DNA of 14,049 bases from an uncultured Oscillospiraceae bacterium (GCA_944385065.1 CALWVX010000024.1:1-14049); one strand, 5' to 3'; counted from the first letter of the stretch, positions 1 to 7,908 are shown. Notes: a model not told the origin generated them from the sequence alone. Numbers and translations: made by a program.

Positions 1-590
1 ACGTCGGCGGCCTTGGTGAAGATGCCCCCGCCCACCCGGGCGAACAGGGCCATGAAGGAGGCGCCCATGCCGAACATGACCATGGTCTGGGCGATCTGGG
101 CGGCCTCAAAGCGGGCGATGTACTTCAGAATGTGGAACCAGACCGAGATGTCCAGCAGGCCCAGGCCCACCACGGTGAAGCCCATGACCGCGCCGGAGGA
201 GAAGGCCACGTTCAGCCCCTTGTTCAGGCTCTCGCTGGCCGCCTGGGCGGTGCGGGCGTTGGCCAGGGTGGCGATCTTCATTCCCACAAAGCCCGCCAGG
301 GCGGAGTAAATTCCGCCGGTGAGGAAGGCGAAGGGAATGAACCAGTTGTCCAGCAGTCCCCGCCAGGCCAGAACCAGCAGAACGAGAAACACCACGAAAA
401 AGACCTTGGCCACCGTGGTGTACTGGTGCTTCAAATAGGCGTTGGCCCCCTCCCGGATGGCGGAGGCGATTTTCCGCATGGTGTCGCTGCCCTCAGGGAA
501 CGACCGGACCCTGCGGCTCTGGAACCAGGCGAAGAGGATCGCAGCTGCAGCCCCCGCCAGTCCAATCCAGAAAAAATTGTCCAATTTCAT
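1..590 (-). CDS. hppA: Membrane-bound pyrophosphatase (N-terminal part, cut by window edge)
   Basis: This is an integral-membrane enzyme that couples hydrolysis of pyrophosphate to pumping H+ or Na+ across the cytoplasmic membrane. About 196 residues are visible. The start is the ATG at 590, preceded by AAAGGAG at 594-600. The protein opens with a hydrophobic helix (FFWIGLAGAAAAILFAW), then a cytoplasmic loop containing EGANAYLKHQY, and further hydrophobic segments. The visible part ends at GGGIFTKAADV, the start of the conserved pyrophosphate-binding loop of this family. The usual length is about 650-700 residues, so roughly 70% lies beyond the left edge. The ion specificity residues are outside the window, so H+ versus Na+ cannot be decided. 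It has its own promoter and is separated from the trk operon by a terminator. Family assignment is secure. Confidence 0.93.
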   Translation of the reverse strand, partial: MKLDNFFWIGLAGAAAAILFAWFQSRRVRSFPEGSDTMRKIASAIREGANAYLKHQYTTVAKVFFVVFLVLLVLAWRGLLDNWFIPFAFLTGGIYSALAGFVGMKIATLANARTAQAASESLNKGLNVAFSSGAVMGFTVVGLGLLDISVWFHILKYIARFEAAQIAQTMVMFGMGASFMALFARVGGGIFTKAAD

Positions 591-610
591 CCACTCCTTT
601 AAGATATTTG

Positions 611-633
611 GTGGAAGCCCGGGAGGCTTCCAC
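611..633 (-). other. Perfect hairpin in the hppA leader
   Basis: A perfect 9-bp inverted repeat (GTGGAAGCC at 611-619, GGCTTCCAC at 625-633, 5-base loop) lies between the predicted hppA promoter and its ribosome site. No T-run follows on either strand, so it is not a normal terminator. It may stabilise the 5' end of the mRNA or bind a regulator. The function is not known. Confidence 0.6.
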
Positions 634-649
634 CAGATGCGATAGGTCA

Positions 650-677
650 ATTGTACCATATTGCGGAGAAAATGCAA
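650..677 (-). promoter_or_regulatory. Predicted sigma-A promoter of hppA
   Basis: On the minus strand there is a -35-like TTGCAT (672-677), a 16-base spacer and an extended -10, TGGTACAAT (the TACAAT is at 650-655). It lies 60 bases upstream of the hppA start. This is a match by eye to the consensus and is not proven. Confidence 0.5.
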
Positions 678-740
678 GAAATTTTTGTCAAAATTTCCAG
701 CCGCCCTCCGTCGGCGGCATGGGAGCGGGCGGGAGGGGTG

Positions 741-776
741 AAAAAACAGGCCCGGAGCGCGGCGGCTCCGGGCCTG
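741..776 (-). terminator. Rho-independent terminator of the trk/methyltransferase operon
   Basis: A perfect 12-bp stem (CAGGCCCGGAGC at 747-758, its complement at 765-776, 6-base loop) is followed on the minus strand by TTTTTT (741-746). It sits 8 bases past the methyltransferase stop codon, so it ends that operon and insulates hppA from it. Confidence 0.93.
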
Positions 777-784
777 TGAGATCG

Positions 785-1522
785 CTATGGGGAGGGTGTC
801 AGCTCCGCCTTGATCAGGAGCATCATGGGGCGGCGCAGCTCGTCCGCCATGCCGGGGAGGGACCGCATCTCCTCCGGCGGCTCGGCCTCCACCACCGCCC
901 GCAGCTGAAAGCCGCAGGACAGCAGCCCCATGAGAATCTGGGTCAGGGTGTGGTGCTGCTTGACCACCTCGCACCCCAGAAAGCGGGTGGTGCGGGGGCC
1001 GGGGGAAAAGTAGCGGTCCACCGGCCAGTACAGGGGGGCGCCGTCTTTGTCGTAGATCCAGTCCTGTCCCACGCCGGCGGTAAAGACCGGGTGCTCGATG
1101 TTCATCAGGAACACGCCGCCCGGGGTCAGGGTGCGGGCTGTCTTCTGAAAAACCTGATCCAGGTCCGCCAGATAGTGCAGGGCCAGATTGGAGATCACGC
1201 AGTCCCAGGACCGGGCCGGGTACTCGTAGTCGTCGATCCCGCAGACGCGGTACTCAATCCGGTCGTGGGGGTTCCGGCGGTGGGCCTCTTCGATCATGCG
1301 CCGGCTCAGGTCAATTCCCAGCACCCGGCGGGCCCCCTGCTCCGCCGCGTACCGGCAGTGCCACCCGTAGCCGCAGCCCAGGTCCAGCACCCGTTTTCCC
1401 TTCAGGGGAGGAAAGAGGGGGCGCAGCTGACTCCACTCCCCCGCCGCCTGAAGGCCGTCCCGGCTCCGGGGCATCCGGGCGTAGGCCTGAAAGAATTCCG
1501 CCCGGTCGTATTTCGATTCCAT
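785..1522 (-). CDS. Class I SAM-dependent methyltransferase
   Basis: A protein of 245 residues with a Rossmann-type methyltransferase fold. Motif I is VLDLGCGYG, the SAM-binding loop. It is followed by the acidic GIDLS strand end, then by NLALHYL and TPGGVFLMNIEHPVF, typical of the motif IV and post-motif region of small-molecule methyltransferases. The substrate cannot be told from sequence. The start is the ATG at 1522 with GGAGG nine bases upstream (1532-1536). A TTG three codons earlier directly abuts that GGAGG and is a poor start. It lies 42 bases after a trkH gene on the same strand and ahead of the operon terminator. It is therefore probably co-transcribed with potassium uptake genes, although no functional link is evident. 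Confidence 0.85.
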   Translation of the reverse strand: MESKYDRAEFFQAYARMPRSRDGLQAAGEWSQLRPLFPPLKGKRVLDLGCGYGWHCRYAAEQGARRVLGIDLSRRMIEEAHRRNPHDRIEYRVCGIDDYEYPARSWDCVISNLALHYLADLDQVFQKTARTLTPGGVFLMNIEHPVFTAGVGQDWIYDKDGAPLYWPVDRYFSPGPRTTRFLGCEVVKQHHTLTQILMGLLSCGFQLRAVVEAEPPEEMRSLPGMADELRRPMMLLIKAELTPSP

Positions 1523-1564
1523 GGATTTCAACCTCCGTTCCGGTCTGACAATGGGCCCCGCGCG

Positions 1565-3007
1565 TCAGGAGCGGCGCCAGGTGGAAGGGGCCAGGAGAAT
1601 CAGGATGGGGAAAATTTCCAGACGGCCGGCGATCATGCACACGGAGAGGACCAGCTTGGACAGGGGGGAGAAGGCGGCAAAGCTGCCCACCGGCCCGATC
1701 TCCTGCAGGCCGGGGCCCACGTTGCTCAGGCAGGTGAGGGCGGCGGAGAAGGAGACCGAGAAGGACACGTCGTCCAGAGAGACGATCAGGCCGCCCCCCA
1801 GCAGGATCAGGAAATAGCAGCCGATGAAGACCAGCACCGAGCGCAGGGTCTCCTCGGGGATCACCTTGCCGTCCAGCTTGACCACCTCCACCAGCCGGGG
1901 GTGGGAGATCTGGCGGATCTCCCGGCGGATGGAGCGCAGCAGGAGGAGCACCCGGGAGCTCTTGATGCCGCCGCCGGTGGAGCCGGCACAGGCCCCCATG
2001 AACATGAGCAGGATCAGGATAAACTGGGCCAGCTGGGGCCACAGCACATAGTCCGCCGTGGCAAAGCCGGTGGTGGAGACGATGGAGGACACCTGGAAGA
2101 AGGCGTAGCGCAGGCTCCGGAGCAGGTCCCCGTACACGGGGAGGGCGGCGGCGGTGACGCCCACCGTGGCCAGAGCCACCACCAGCAGGAAGAAGCGCAG
2201 CTCGTCGCTTTTCAGGGCCTCCCGGACCCGGCGCTGGAGGATCAGGAAGTACAGGCTGAAGTTGATGGAGAACAGCAGCATGAACACTGAGATGATGAGG
2301 TCGATCACGGCGCTGTCATAGGCGCCCACGCTGGCGGCCCGGTTGGAGAAGCCGCCGGTGCCCGCGGTGGAGAAGGCGTGGACCAGGGCGTCGTACCAGG
2401 GCATGCCCGCCAGCTTCAGCAGGACCACTTCCACCGCCGTCATGGCGCAGTAGATGCTGTAGAGAATCTTGGAAGACTGGGACTGCTTGGGCGCCAGCTT
2501 GGAGAACACCGGCCCGGGGCTCTCCGCCTGGGCCAGGTACTGGGAGCGCACCCCCATGGAGGGGAGCAGGGCGGTGGCCAGCACCAGCACTCCCATGCCG
2601 CCCAGCCAGTGGGTGAAGGCCCGCCACAGGAGAATGCCGTTGGGCAGGGACTCGATGTCGGTGAGGATGGTGGCCCCGGTGGTGGTGAAGCCGGAGCTGG
2701 ACTCAAAGATGCAGTCCACAAAGGTGTTGAACCCGCCCCCGCCGTTGAAGAAGAAGGGCAGGCCGCCGGCCACGCCGATAAACAGCCAGATCAGGCCCAC
2801 GGCGGCGAAGCCCTCCCGGAAGGAGAAATGCTTTTCCGCGGGCAGAAATGACAGCGGCAGGCTGACGCACAGGATGATCCCCATGCTGTACAGAAAGGGG
2901 AGGGGGTCCTCCCGGTAGATCAGCGCGCAGAGCAGGGGCAGAGTCATGGAGGCCGCCACCACCAGGGATACGCGGCCCAGAATTTTCAGGACAAATTTCC
3001 AGTTCAT
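1565..3007 (-). CDS. trkH: TrkH-family potassium uptake channel subunit (copy 1)
   Basis: This is the transmembrane pore subunit of a Trk/Ktr-type K+ uptake system, 480 residues with about ten hydrophobic helices. All four pore-loop repeats are visible: SGFTTTGAT (about 105-113), TAGTGGFSN (about 214-222), STTGF (about 311-315) and SNVGPG (about 428-433). The intramembrane gating loop STGGGIK is at about 343-349. The ATG at 3007 has GGGAG seven bases upstream. It lies 36 bases after a second trkH gene and is downstream of trkA, so it belongs to a trkA-trkH-trkH operon. The two TrkH proteins are clearly paralogous and collinear but differ at many positions, so the duplication is not recent. 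K+ versus Na+ preference cannot be read with certainty. Confidence 0.93.
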   Translation of the reverse strand: MNWKFVLKILGRVSLVVAASMTLPLLCALIYREDPLPFLYSMGIILCVSLPLSFLPAEKHFSFREGFAAVGLIWLFIGVAGGLPFFFNGGGGFNTFVDCIFESSSGFTTTGATILTDIESLPNGILLWRAFTHWLGGMGVLVLATALLPSMGVRSQYLAQAESPGPVFSKLAPKQSQSSKILYSIYCAMTAVEVVLLKLAGMPWYDALVHAFSTAGTGGFSNRAASVGAYDSAVIDLIISVFMLLFSINFSLYFLILQRRVREALKSDELRFFLLVVALATVGVTAAALPVYGDLLRSLRYAFFQVSSIVSTTGFATADYVLWPQLAQFILILLMFMGACAGSTGGGIKSSRVLLLLRSIRREIRQISHPRLVEVVKLDGKVIPEETLRSVLVFIGCYFLILLGGGLIVSLDDVSFSVSFSAALTCLSNVGPGLQEIGPVGSFAAFSPLSKLVLSVCMIAGRLEIFPILILLAPSTWRRS

Positions 3008-3043
3008 AATCAGATCTCCCGATCAAGAAACAGAATCGGCGGG

Positions 3044-4483
3044 TCAGATGTGCCGCCAGGCGGATGGGGTGAGCAGGATCAGAATGGGGAAGATCTCCAG
3101 ACGGCCGATCACCATGCACGCGGACATGACCAGCTTGGACAGGGGGGACAGGGCGGAGAAGTTGCCCGTGGGTCCCACCAGCTCCAGGCCGGGCCCCACG
3201 TTGCTCAGACTGGCCAGGGCGGAGGAGAAGGAGATGGAGAAGGAGTATCCGTCCAGAGAGATGATCAGCCCCGCGCCGCACAAAATCAGCATGTAACAGC
3301 CCAGAAACACCAGCACGGTGCGCACGGCCCGGTCTTCCACCACCCGGCCGTCCAGCCGGATGACCTCCACCGCCTTGGGGTGGACCAGCCGGTGCAGTTC
3401 CCGGCGCAGGGCGCGCAGCAGGATCAGCACCCGGGCGCACTTGATGCCGCCGCCGGTGGAGTTGGAGCAGGAGCCGCAGAACATAAGCAGCACCAGGACC
3501 ATCTGGGAGAAGTGGGGCCAGAGGGCGTAGTCCTCGGTGAAAAAGCCGCTGGTGGAGATGACGGACGTCACATGGAAGAAGGCATAGCGCAGCGACTCCA
3601 GCACGCCCTGGTGATAGACCGGATCCAGATCCCAGGCGATGAGCACGGTGGCCAGCGTTACCACCAGCAGGAAGAAGCGCAGTTCCTCGCTCTTCCAGAT
3701 CTCCCGGAAGCGGCGGCACAGGGCCAGATAGAACAGGCCGAAGTTCAGGGAGAACAGCAGGGTGAACACCGAGACGATCAGGTCCACCGCCGGGTCCGCG
3801 TAGAAGGCAAAGCTGGCGTTCTTGCTGGAGAAGCCCCCGGTGCCCGCAATGGAGAAGGCGTGGACCGCCGCGTCGTACAGGGGCAGTCCGGCGGCGCACA
3901 GCAGGACGATGACCAGAAGAGTCATGGCACAGTAGATGCCGTACAGAATTTTGGAGGTCCTGGGCTGCCGGGGGACCAGCTTCAGCACGAAGGGACCGGG
4001 GGTTTCGGCCCGGGCCAGATGCTGGGACTGCCCGCTCAGGGAGGGGAGGACCGCCGTGGCCAGGATCAGCACCCCCATGCCGCCCAGCCAGTGGGAGAAG
4101 CACCGCCAGAACTGGATGCCCCGGGGCAGGGCCTCCACATCGGTCAGGATGGTGGCCCCGGTGGTGGTGAAGCCGGAGAAGGACTCAAAAATGCAGTCCA
4201 CAAAGGAGGGGAAGGCCCCCGAGAAGTAGAAGGGGAGGGCCCCCGCGGTGCCGGTGAGCAGCCAGATCAGGCCGACGGTGCAGAACCCCTCCCGGGCGAA
4301 AAAGGACTGTTTGGCGGGCAGAGCCGACAGCACAGCGCCCAGAATGGCCAGAATGGCCATGGTGTACAGAAAGGGGAGGGGGGATTCGCCGTAAATCAGG
4401 GCGACGGCCAGGGGGAAAAGCAGCGTGAGCGTCTCGATCAGCATGACCCGGCCGACCACGTTCAGCACCAGACGCAGGTTCAT
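3044..4483 (-). CDS. trkH: TrkH-family potassium uptake channel subunit (copy 2)
   Basis: A pore subunit of 479 residues, paralogous to the downstream trkH. The pore loops are SGFTTTGAT (about 103-111), IAGTGGFSS (about 212-220), STSGFF and SNVGPG, and the gating loop STGGGIK is present. All selectivity-filter glycines seen in the family are retained. Its ATG at 4483 overlaps the trkA stop codon (ATGA overlap), which suggests translational coupling with the regulator. As in the copy downstream, the opening residues (MNLRLVLNVVGRV) form the first hydrophobic segment, without a separate signal peptide. Both copies look intact. Confidence 0.93.
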   Translation of the reverse strand: MNLRLVLNVVGRVMLIETLTLLFPLAVALIYGESPLPFLYTMAILAILGAVLSALPAKQSFFAREGFCTVGLIWLLTGTAGALPFYFSGAFPSFVDCIFESFSGFTTTGATILTDVEALPRGIQFWRCFSHWLGGMGVLILATAVLPSLSGQSQHLARAETPGPFVLKLVPRQPRTSKILYGIYCAMTLLVIVLLCAAGLPLYDAAVHAFSIAGTGGFSSKNASFAFYADPAVDLIVSVFTLLFSLNFGLFYLALCRRFREIWKSEELRFFLLVVTLATVLIAWDLDPVYHQGVLESLRYAFFHVTSVISTSGFFTEDYALWPHFSQMVLVLLMFCGSCSNSTGGGIKCARVLILLRALRRELHRLVHPKAVEVIRLDGRVVEDRAVRTVLVFLGCYMLILCGAGLIISLDGYSFSISFSSALASLSNVGPGLELVGPTGNFSALSPLSKLVMSACMVIGRLEIFPILILLTPSAWRHI

Positions 4484-5877
4484 AAAGCGGTGCTCCCCGG
4501 GGCGGGGAAGGGAAACTCGTCCTCATAGATGTCGTTCAGGTCCAGAATGCCGCTCTCCCGGGCGATGATGATGACCCGGTCGTTTTCCATCAGGCAGGTG
4601 GAGCCCTCGGGGATGATGATCTCCTTTCCCCGGACGATGACGGCCAGCAGGATGCCGCTGCGCAGCTGCAGGTCCTTCAGGGGGACGCCCAGATGCCGGG
4701 TGCTGGGGCCCACGGTGAAGTCCATGGCCTCGGCGTTGCCGTCGGCGATGCGGTGCAGGGAGTTCATGACGCTCCCCTGGGAGTTCTGCAGGCCGCGCAC
4801 CACATGCAGAATGTGGGAGGCGGTGATGAACTTGGGGGAGACAATGCTGTCCAGCCCCAGCGAGCGGACGATGCCGGCGTAGTTCTGCCGGGTGCACTTG
4901 GTGATGACCTTGGACAGGCCCAGCTGCATGGCGTACAGGGAGATGATCAGGTTGTCCTCGTCCCGGTCGGTGAGGGCCACAAAGGCGTCATAGCTGGCCA
5001 GATTCTCCGACTCCAGCAGGTCGGAGTCGGTGCCGTCGGCGCAGATGACGATGGCCCTGGGGAACTTTTCGCTGATCATGCGGCAGCGGGCCTCGTCCCG
5101 CTCCACGATTTTCAGGTGCATGCCCAGCTTGTCCAGAATGTGGGCCAGGTACAGCGAGACCTTGCCGCCCCCCACCAGGAAGACCTTTTTCGCCGTGGGG
5201 GCGTAGCGGCCCAGCAGCACAAAAAAACGGTCCAGAGCGGCGGGCTGCCCCACCACATACATCTGATCGCCCGCCTTGGGGACAAAGGCGCCGTTGGGAA
5301 TAAAGACGGTCCCGTCCCGGTCGGCGGCGCAGAACAGCAGCGGCATGCTCTTGATCTGGGAGGAGAGCTCCCGCAGGGGTTTGTCCGCCAGAAAATCCCC
5401 CTCCTGGAGCCGGAAGCCGATCAGCTCCACCCGGCCGCGGCAGAAGCTCTCAATGTTGGCGGCGGCGGGGAAGCGCAGCAGGCGGGAGATCTCCACCGCG
5501 GTGGCGTTCTCCGGGTTGATCACCATGTCGATGTTCAGATTGCGGCGCAGGTCGGCCAGACTGCTGATGTACTCCGGATTCCGGATGCGGGCGATGGTGT
5601 GCCGGGTGCCCAGGTTCTTGGCCAGCAGGCAGCAGACCATGTTCACCTCGTCCGAGCTGGCGGCGGCCACCAGCAGGTCGGCCTCGTCCGCGCCCGCCTG
5701 GCGCAGGTCCTGTACGGAGGAGCCGCTGCCCCGGACCGTCATCACGTCCATCTGGTCGCCGGCCCGCTGGAGCGTCTCCTCGTTCTGATCCATGATGGTG
5801 ATGTTGTGTTTCTCCCGGACCAGCTGTTCCGCCAGAGAGAATCCAACCTTTCCGCAGCCTACAATGATAATATTCAT
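4480..5877 (-). CDS. trkA: TrkA, NAD-binding regulator of potassium uptake
   Basis: A cytoplasmic RCK protein of 465 residues that binds the membrane TrkH subunit and gates it in response to nucleotides. Two RCK_N/RCK_C repeats are visible. The first Rossmann motif is VGCGKVG (6-12) with the strand-2 acid at D30. The second is VGGGKVS (235-241), in which the third conserved glycine of the motif is serine. This length matches two-domain TrkA (about 458 residues in E. coli). The ATG at 5877 is preceded by AGGAAAGGAA about ten bases upstream. Its last bases overlap the start of trkH copy 2. No clear promoter was found in the 130 bases upstream, so it may be read from the promoter of the preceding gene. 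Confidence 0.94.
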   Translation of the reverse strand: MNIIIVGCGKVGFSLAEQLVREKHNITIMDQNEETLQRAGDQMDVMTVRGSGSSVQDLRQAGADEADLLVAAASSDEVNMVCCLLAKNLGTRHTIARIRNPEYISSLADLRRNLNIDMVINPENATAVEISRLLRFPAAANIESFCRGRVELIGFRLQEGDFLADKPLRELSSQIKSMPLLFCAADRDGTVFIPNGAFVPKAGDQMYVVGQPAALDRFFVLLGRYAPTAKKVFLVGGGKVSLYLAHILDKLGMHLKIVERDEARCRMISEKFPRAIVICADGTDSDLLESENLASYDAFVALTDRDEDNLIISLYAMQLGLSKVITKCTRQNYAGIVRSLGLDSIVSPKFITASHILHVVRGLQNSQGSVMNSLHRIADGNAEAMDFTVGPSTRHLGVPLKDLQLRSGILLAVIVRGKEIIIPEGSTCLMENDRVIIIARESGILDLNDIYEDEFPFPAPGSTAL

Positions 5878-6007
5878 GGCGCAGGTATTCCTTTCCTTCC
5901 TTCACAATTTGGAAGCCCGATTTCTTTGTTGCGCCTCCGCCCGCCCGGGGCGGGAGCACAAGGAAGACTTCGGGCGCGGGAAGCTGTGGGAAAGACAGCC
6001 GGGCGGG

Positions 6008-6700
6008 TCAGATGGTCCACTCCCCGTGGACAATCCCCACCAGATACCAGCCGTCCTCCTCCCCCTGAAAGACCAGCTTCAGGGAGGACCAGTCCAGGCC
6101 GTTGTTCACCGGGTCGGCGCTGGGATGGCAGAAATCCACGAAGCGGCAGCCCTCATAGGCCTCGGCCAGATTTTCCAGGGCGTTGCCGCCGGTGATCACC
6201 CGGTCGATTCCGATTTCCGGGGCCTTGGTATAGTCCGCGTCCCACACATACCGGTCCAGATACTGGGCCATGGTCATCTGGATGGGCTCGCCCCGGCCGT
6301 CCTCCAGTCCCCAGGTATAGGTGGCGGGGTCCTGTTCCAGATTGCGGATCTGGTCGGCGGTGAAGGTCAGGTCGGTCTCGAAGTCCACGGTGGAGTATGG
6401 GGTGAAGGTCACCCCCCGCTGGGGGTGGACATAGGAGGCCAGGGCGGCAAAGTCCCGGCGGGCGATGGCGTCGCACACCTCGCAGGCGGCCTGAAGCAGG
6501 GCGAAGTGATCCGTCTGATCCAGGGCGGGTTCCTCCGCGCTGCTGCCGGAGGAGGAGCCGGAGGGCTCCAGCGGGGCGGGAAGGGTGACAGCCCCGGCCT
6601 CATCAGGCGGGGCGGGAAGCAGGTCGATAGGAAGCAAAACGCCCAGCAGCAGGCCGAAGGCCGTGCACAGGGCGCAGGCAAACAACAGAGGCCACTTCAT
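6008..6700 (-). CDS. Uncharacterised secreted or membrane-anchored protein
   Basis: A protein of 230 residues that I do not recognise. Residues 1-28 form a basic-hydrophobic leader (MKWPLLFACALC... to LLPIDLL), consistent with a signal peptide or an N-terminal anchor. There is no lipobox cysteine at a good position. A Pro/Ser/Glu-rich linker (about 29-58) follows, then a globular domain with FDFETDL-like and TFTADQIRNLEQ segments, YLDRYVWDADY, and an ending GWYLVGIVHGEWTI. The final pattern resembles small extracytoplasmic domains, but I cannot name a family. I chose the ATG at 6700, not the upstream start at 6742, because AGGAGGTG precedes it at normal spacing. It has its own promoter and lies 130 bases upstream of trkA on the same strand. 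Confidence 0.72.
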   Translation of the reverse strand: MKWPLLFACALCTAFGLLLGVLLPIDLLPAPPDEAGAVTLPAPLEPSGSSSGSSAEEPALDQTDHFALLQAACEVCDAIARRDFAALASYVHPQRGVTFTPYSTVDFETDLTFTADQIRNLEQDPATYTWGLEDGRGEPIQMTMAQYLDRYVWDADYTKAPEIGIDRVITGGNALENLAEAYEGCRFVDFCHPSADPVNNGLDWSSLKLVFQGEEDGWYLVGIVHGEWTI

Positions 6701-6747
6701 ACAGACACCTCCTGTCAAAACAATCGCTGTGGGGAAAAGCACTCAAC

Positions 6748-6776
6748 ATTATACAATAAGCCGCCGTAAGATGCAA
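6748..6776 (-). promoter_or_regulatory. Predicted sigma-A promoter of the 6008-6700 gene
   Basis: On the minus strand TTGCAT (6771-6776), 17 bases, then a perfect TATAAT (6748-6753). It lies about 48 bases upstream of the ATG at 6700. It may also serve the trk operon downstream. Confidence 0.75.
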
Positions 6777-6833
6777 GATGCAGGGCGTAAAGATCTCGGA
6801 AAGGAAAAAGAAGGAAGAGGGGGCCGGCCGCCC

Positions 6834-6862
6834 TTGCGGGCTTCGGCGGGCCGTGATACAAT
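6834..6862 (+). promoter_or_regulatory. Predicted sigma-A promoter of udp
   Basis: TTGCGG (6834-6839), a 17-base spacer, and an extended -10 TGATACAAT (the TACAAT is at 6857-6862). It lies about 54 bases before the udp ATG and is divergent from the promoter at 6748-6776. Confidence 0.6.
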
Positions 6863-6916
6863 GGCGGTACGGAACAAGGCGGCGGGGCCGCAGTCTGAAA
6901 ACAGGGGGAATGTTCC

Positions 6917-7693
6917 ATGAATGAGCAGGAGCGGACGCGTCAGTACCACATCCAGTGCGCCCGGGGGGACGTGGGGGGCTACTGCATCCTTCCCGGGGAC
7001 CCGGGCCGGTGCGAGGCCATCGCCCAATGGTTTGACGGGGCGGTCCATGTGGGCACCAACCGGGAGTATGTGACCTGGACCGGGAAGCTGCTGGGGGAAA
7101 AGGTCAGCGTGGTGTCCACGGGGATCGGCGGGCCCTCGGCGGCCATCGCCATGGAGGAGCTGGCCAATCTTGGGGTGCACACCTTTGTGCGGGTGGGCAC
7201 CTGCGGGGGAATCGACCTGTCCGTCCAGAGCGGCGACGTGGTGGTGGCCACCGGCGCGGTGCGCATGGAGGGGACCAGCCGGGAGTACGCCCCCATCGAG
7301 TGGCCCGCCGTCCCCGACTTTCAGGTGACCCAGGCCCTGGTGCAGGCCTGCGGGAAGCTGGGCTTCTCCTGGCACGCGGGGGTGGTCCAGTGCAAGGACT
7401 CCTTCTACGGGCAGCACTCGCCGGGGCGGATGCCGGTGTCCTATGAGCTGGAGCAGAAGTGGGAGGCGTGGAAGCGGCTGGGGGTGCTGGCCAGCGAGAT
7501 GGAGTCGGCCGCCCTGTTCGCCGTGGCCGCCGCCCGCCGGGTGCGGTGCGGCTCGGTCTTCCATGTGATCTGGAATCAGGAGCGGGAGGCCGCCGGCCTG
7601 GACCAGAAGGAGTCCCACGACACCTCCTCCGCCATTCAGGCGGGGGTGGAGGCCCTGAAAATTTTGATCCGGCAGGACCGGGAAAAGAACTGA
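6917..7693 (+). CDS. udp: Uridine phosphorylase
   Basis: A cytoplasmic nucleoside phosphorylase of the PNP/UDP family, 258 residues (E. coli Udp is 253). It splits uridine with phosphate into uracil and ribose-1-phosphate in pyrimidine salvage. Visible motifs are ILPGDPGRCE (phosphate loop, about 24-33), REYVTWTG, STGIGGPSAAIAMEEL (about 67-82), RVGTCGGI (about 92-99) and the ribose-binding SEMESA (about 193-198). The resemblance to E. coli Udp as I remember it, including the GIGGPS and EMESA blocks and the FAPLEFPAVADF-like segment, favours uridine over purine nucleosides. GGGGGAA precedes the ATG at 6917. It is a single-gene transcription unit with its own promoter and terminator. An integrative element sits directly behind that terminator. 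Confidence 0.88.
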   Translation: MNEQERTRQYHIQCARGDVGGYCILPGDPGRCEAIAQWFDGAVHVGTNREYVTWTGKLLGEKVSVVSTGIGGPSAAIAMEELANLGVHTFVRVGTCGGIDLSVQSGDVVVATGAVRMEGTSREYAPIEWPAVPDFQVTQALVQACGKLGFSWHAGVVQCKDSFYGQHSPGRMPVSYELEQKWEAWKRLGVLASEMESAALFAVAAARRVRCGSVFHVIWNQEREAAGLDQKESHDTSSAIQAGVEALKILIRQDREKN

Positions 7694-7697
7694 AGCC

Positions 7698-7728
7698 CTT
7701 CCCCGCCCGCCTGGGCGGGGAAGTTTTT
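7698..7728 (+). terminator. udp Rho-independent terminator
   Basis: A perfect 11-bp stem (CTTCCCCGCCC at 7698-7708, GGGCGGGGAAG at 7713-7723, loop GCCT) followed by TTTTT (7724-7728). It starts 5 bases past the udp stop codon. The T-run also forms one half of the presumed insertion site of the element. Confidence 0.95.
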
Positions 7729-7760
7729 CTTCAAAAAATTATATGGGATTTTAGATTATC
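7724..7760. mobile_element. Presumed chromosome/element junction (int-side att site)
   Basis: Base composition changes abruptly from GC-rich chromosome to AT-rich element here. The sequence TTTTTCTTCAAAAAA (7724-7738) has the T-tract, short spacer, A-tract form of Tn916/Tn1549 target sites. The element end is placed somewhere in 7729-7760 by inference. The other element end lies outside the window, so the exact base and coupling sequence cannot be fixed. Confidence 0.6.
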
Positions 7761-7787
7761 TTTTTAGAAGTTCTTGAATGTCGGTAT

Positions 7788-7805
7788 AGCCCGTGTTTCC
7801 GGGCT
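7788..7805 (+). terminator. Weak hairpin between att site and int
   Basis: AGCCCG (7788-7793), loop TGTTTC, CGGGCT (7800-7805), followed by TTT on the plus strand. It could act as a weak terminator facing into the element. On the minus strand (the int direction) no T-run follows. Confidence 0.4.
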
Positions 7806-7875
7806 TTTCCGGCATTTTTGATATTGTTAGATACTTACAAATGTTCTTATTACCTCTCACCATTTCCCCCTCAAA

Positions 7876-7896
7876 AGTAGTAAATGGAGTAGTAAA
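7876..7896. repeat. Int arm-type binding repeats (DR2-like)
   Basis: Two perfect copies of AGTAGTAAA (7876-7884 and 7888-7896) in direct orientation, 12 bases apart, within 35 bases of the int stop codon. They match, from memory, the DR2 core bound by the N-terminal domain of Tn916 integrase. The spacing puts both on about the same helical face. Confidence 0.7.
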
Positions 7897-7908
7897 ACCG
7901 GCCTTGTG

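Noticed and set aside
608..2290. Long plus-strand open frame antisense to the methyltransferase and trkH
   Set aside because: Low-complexity Gly/Ala/Gln/His-rich translation with no domain. It is a mirror of GC-rich codon use in the real minus-strand genes. The same applies to the long plus-strand frames at 3050-4528 and 4693-6195.
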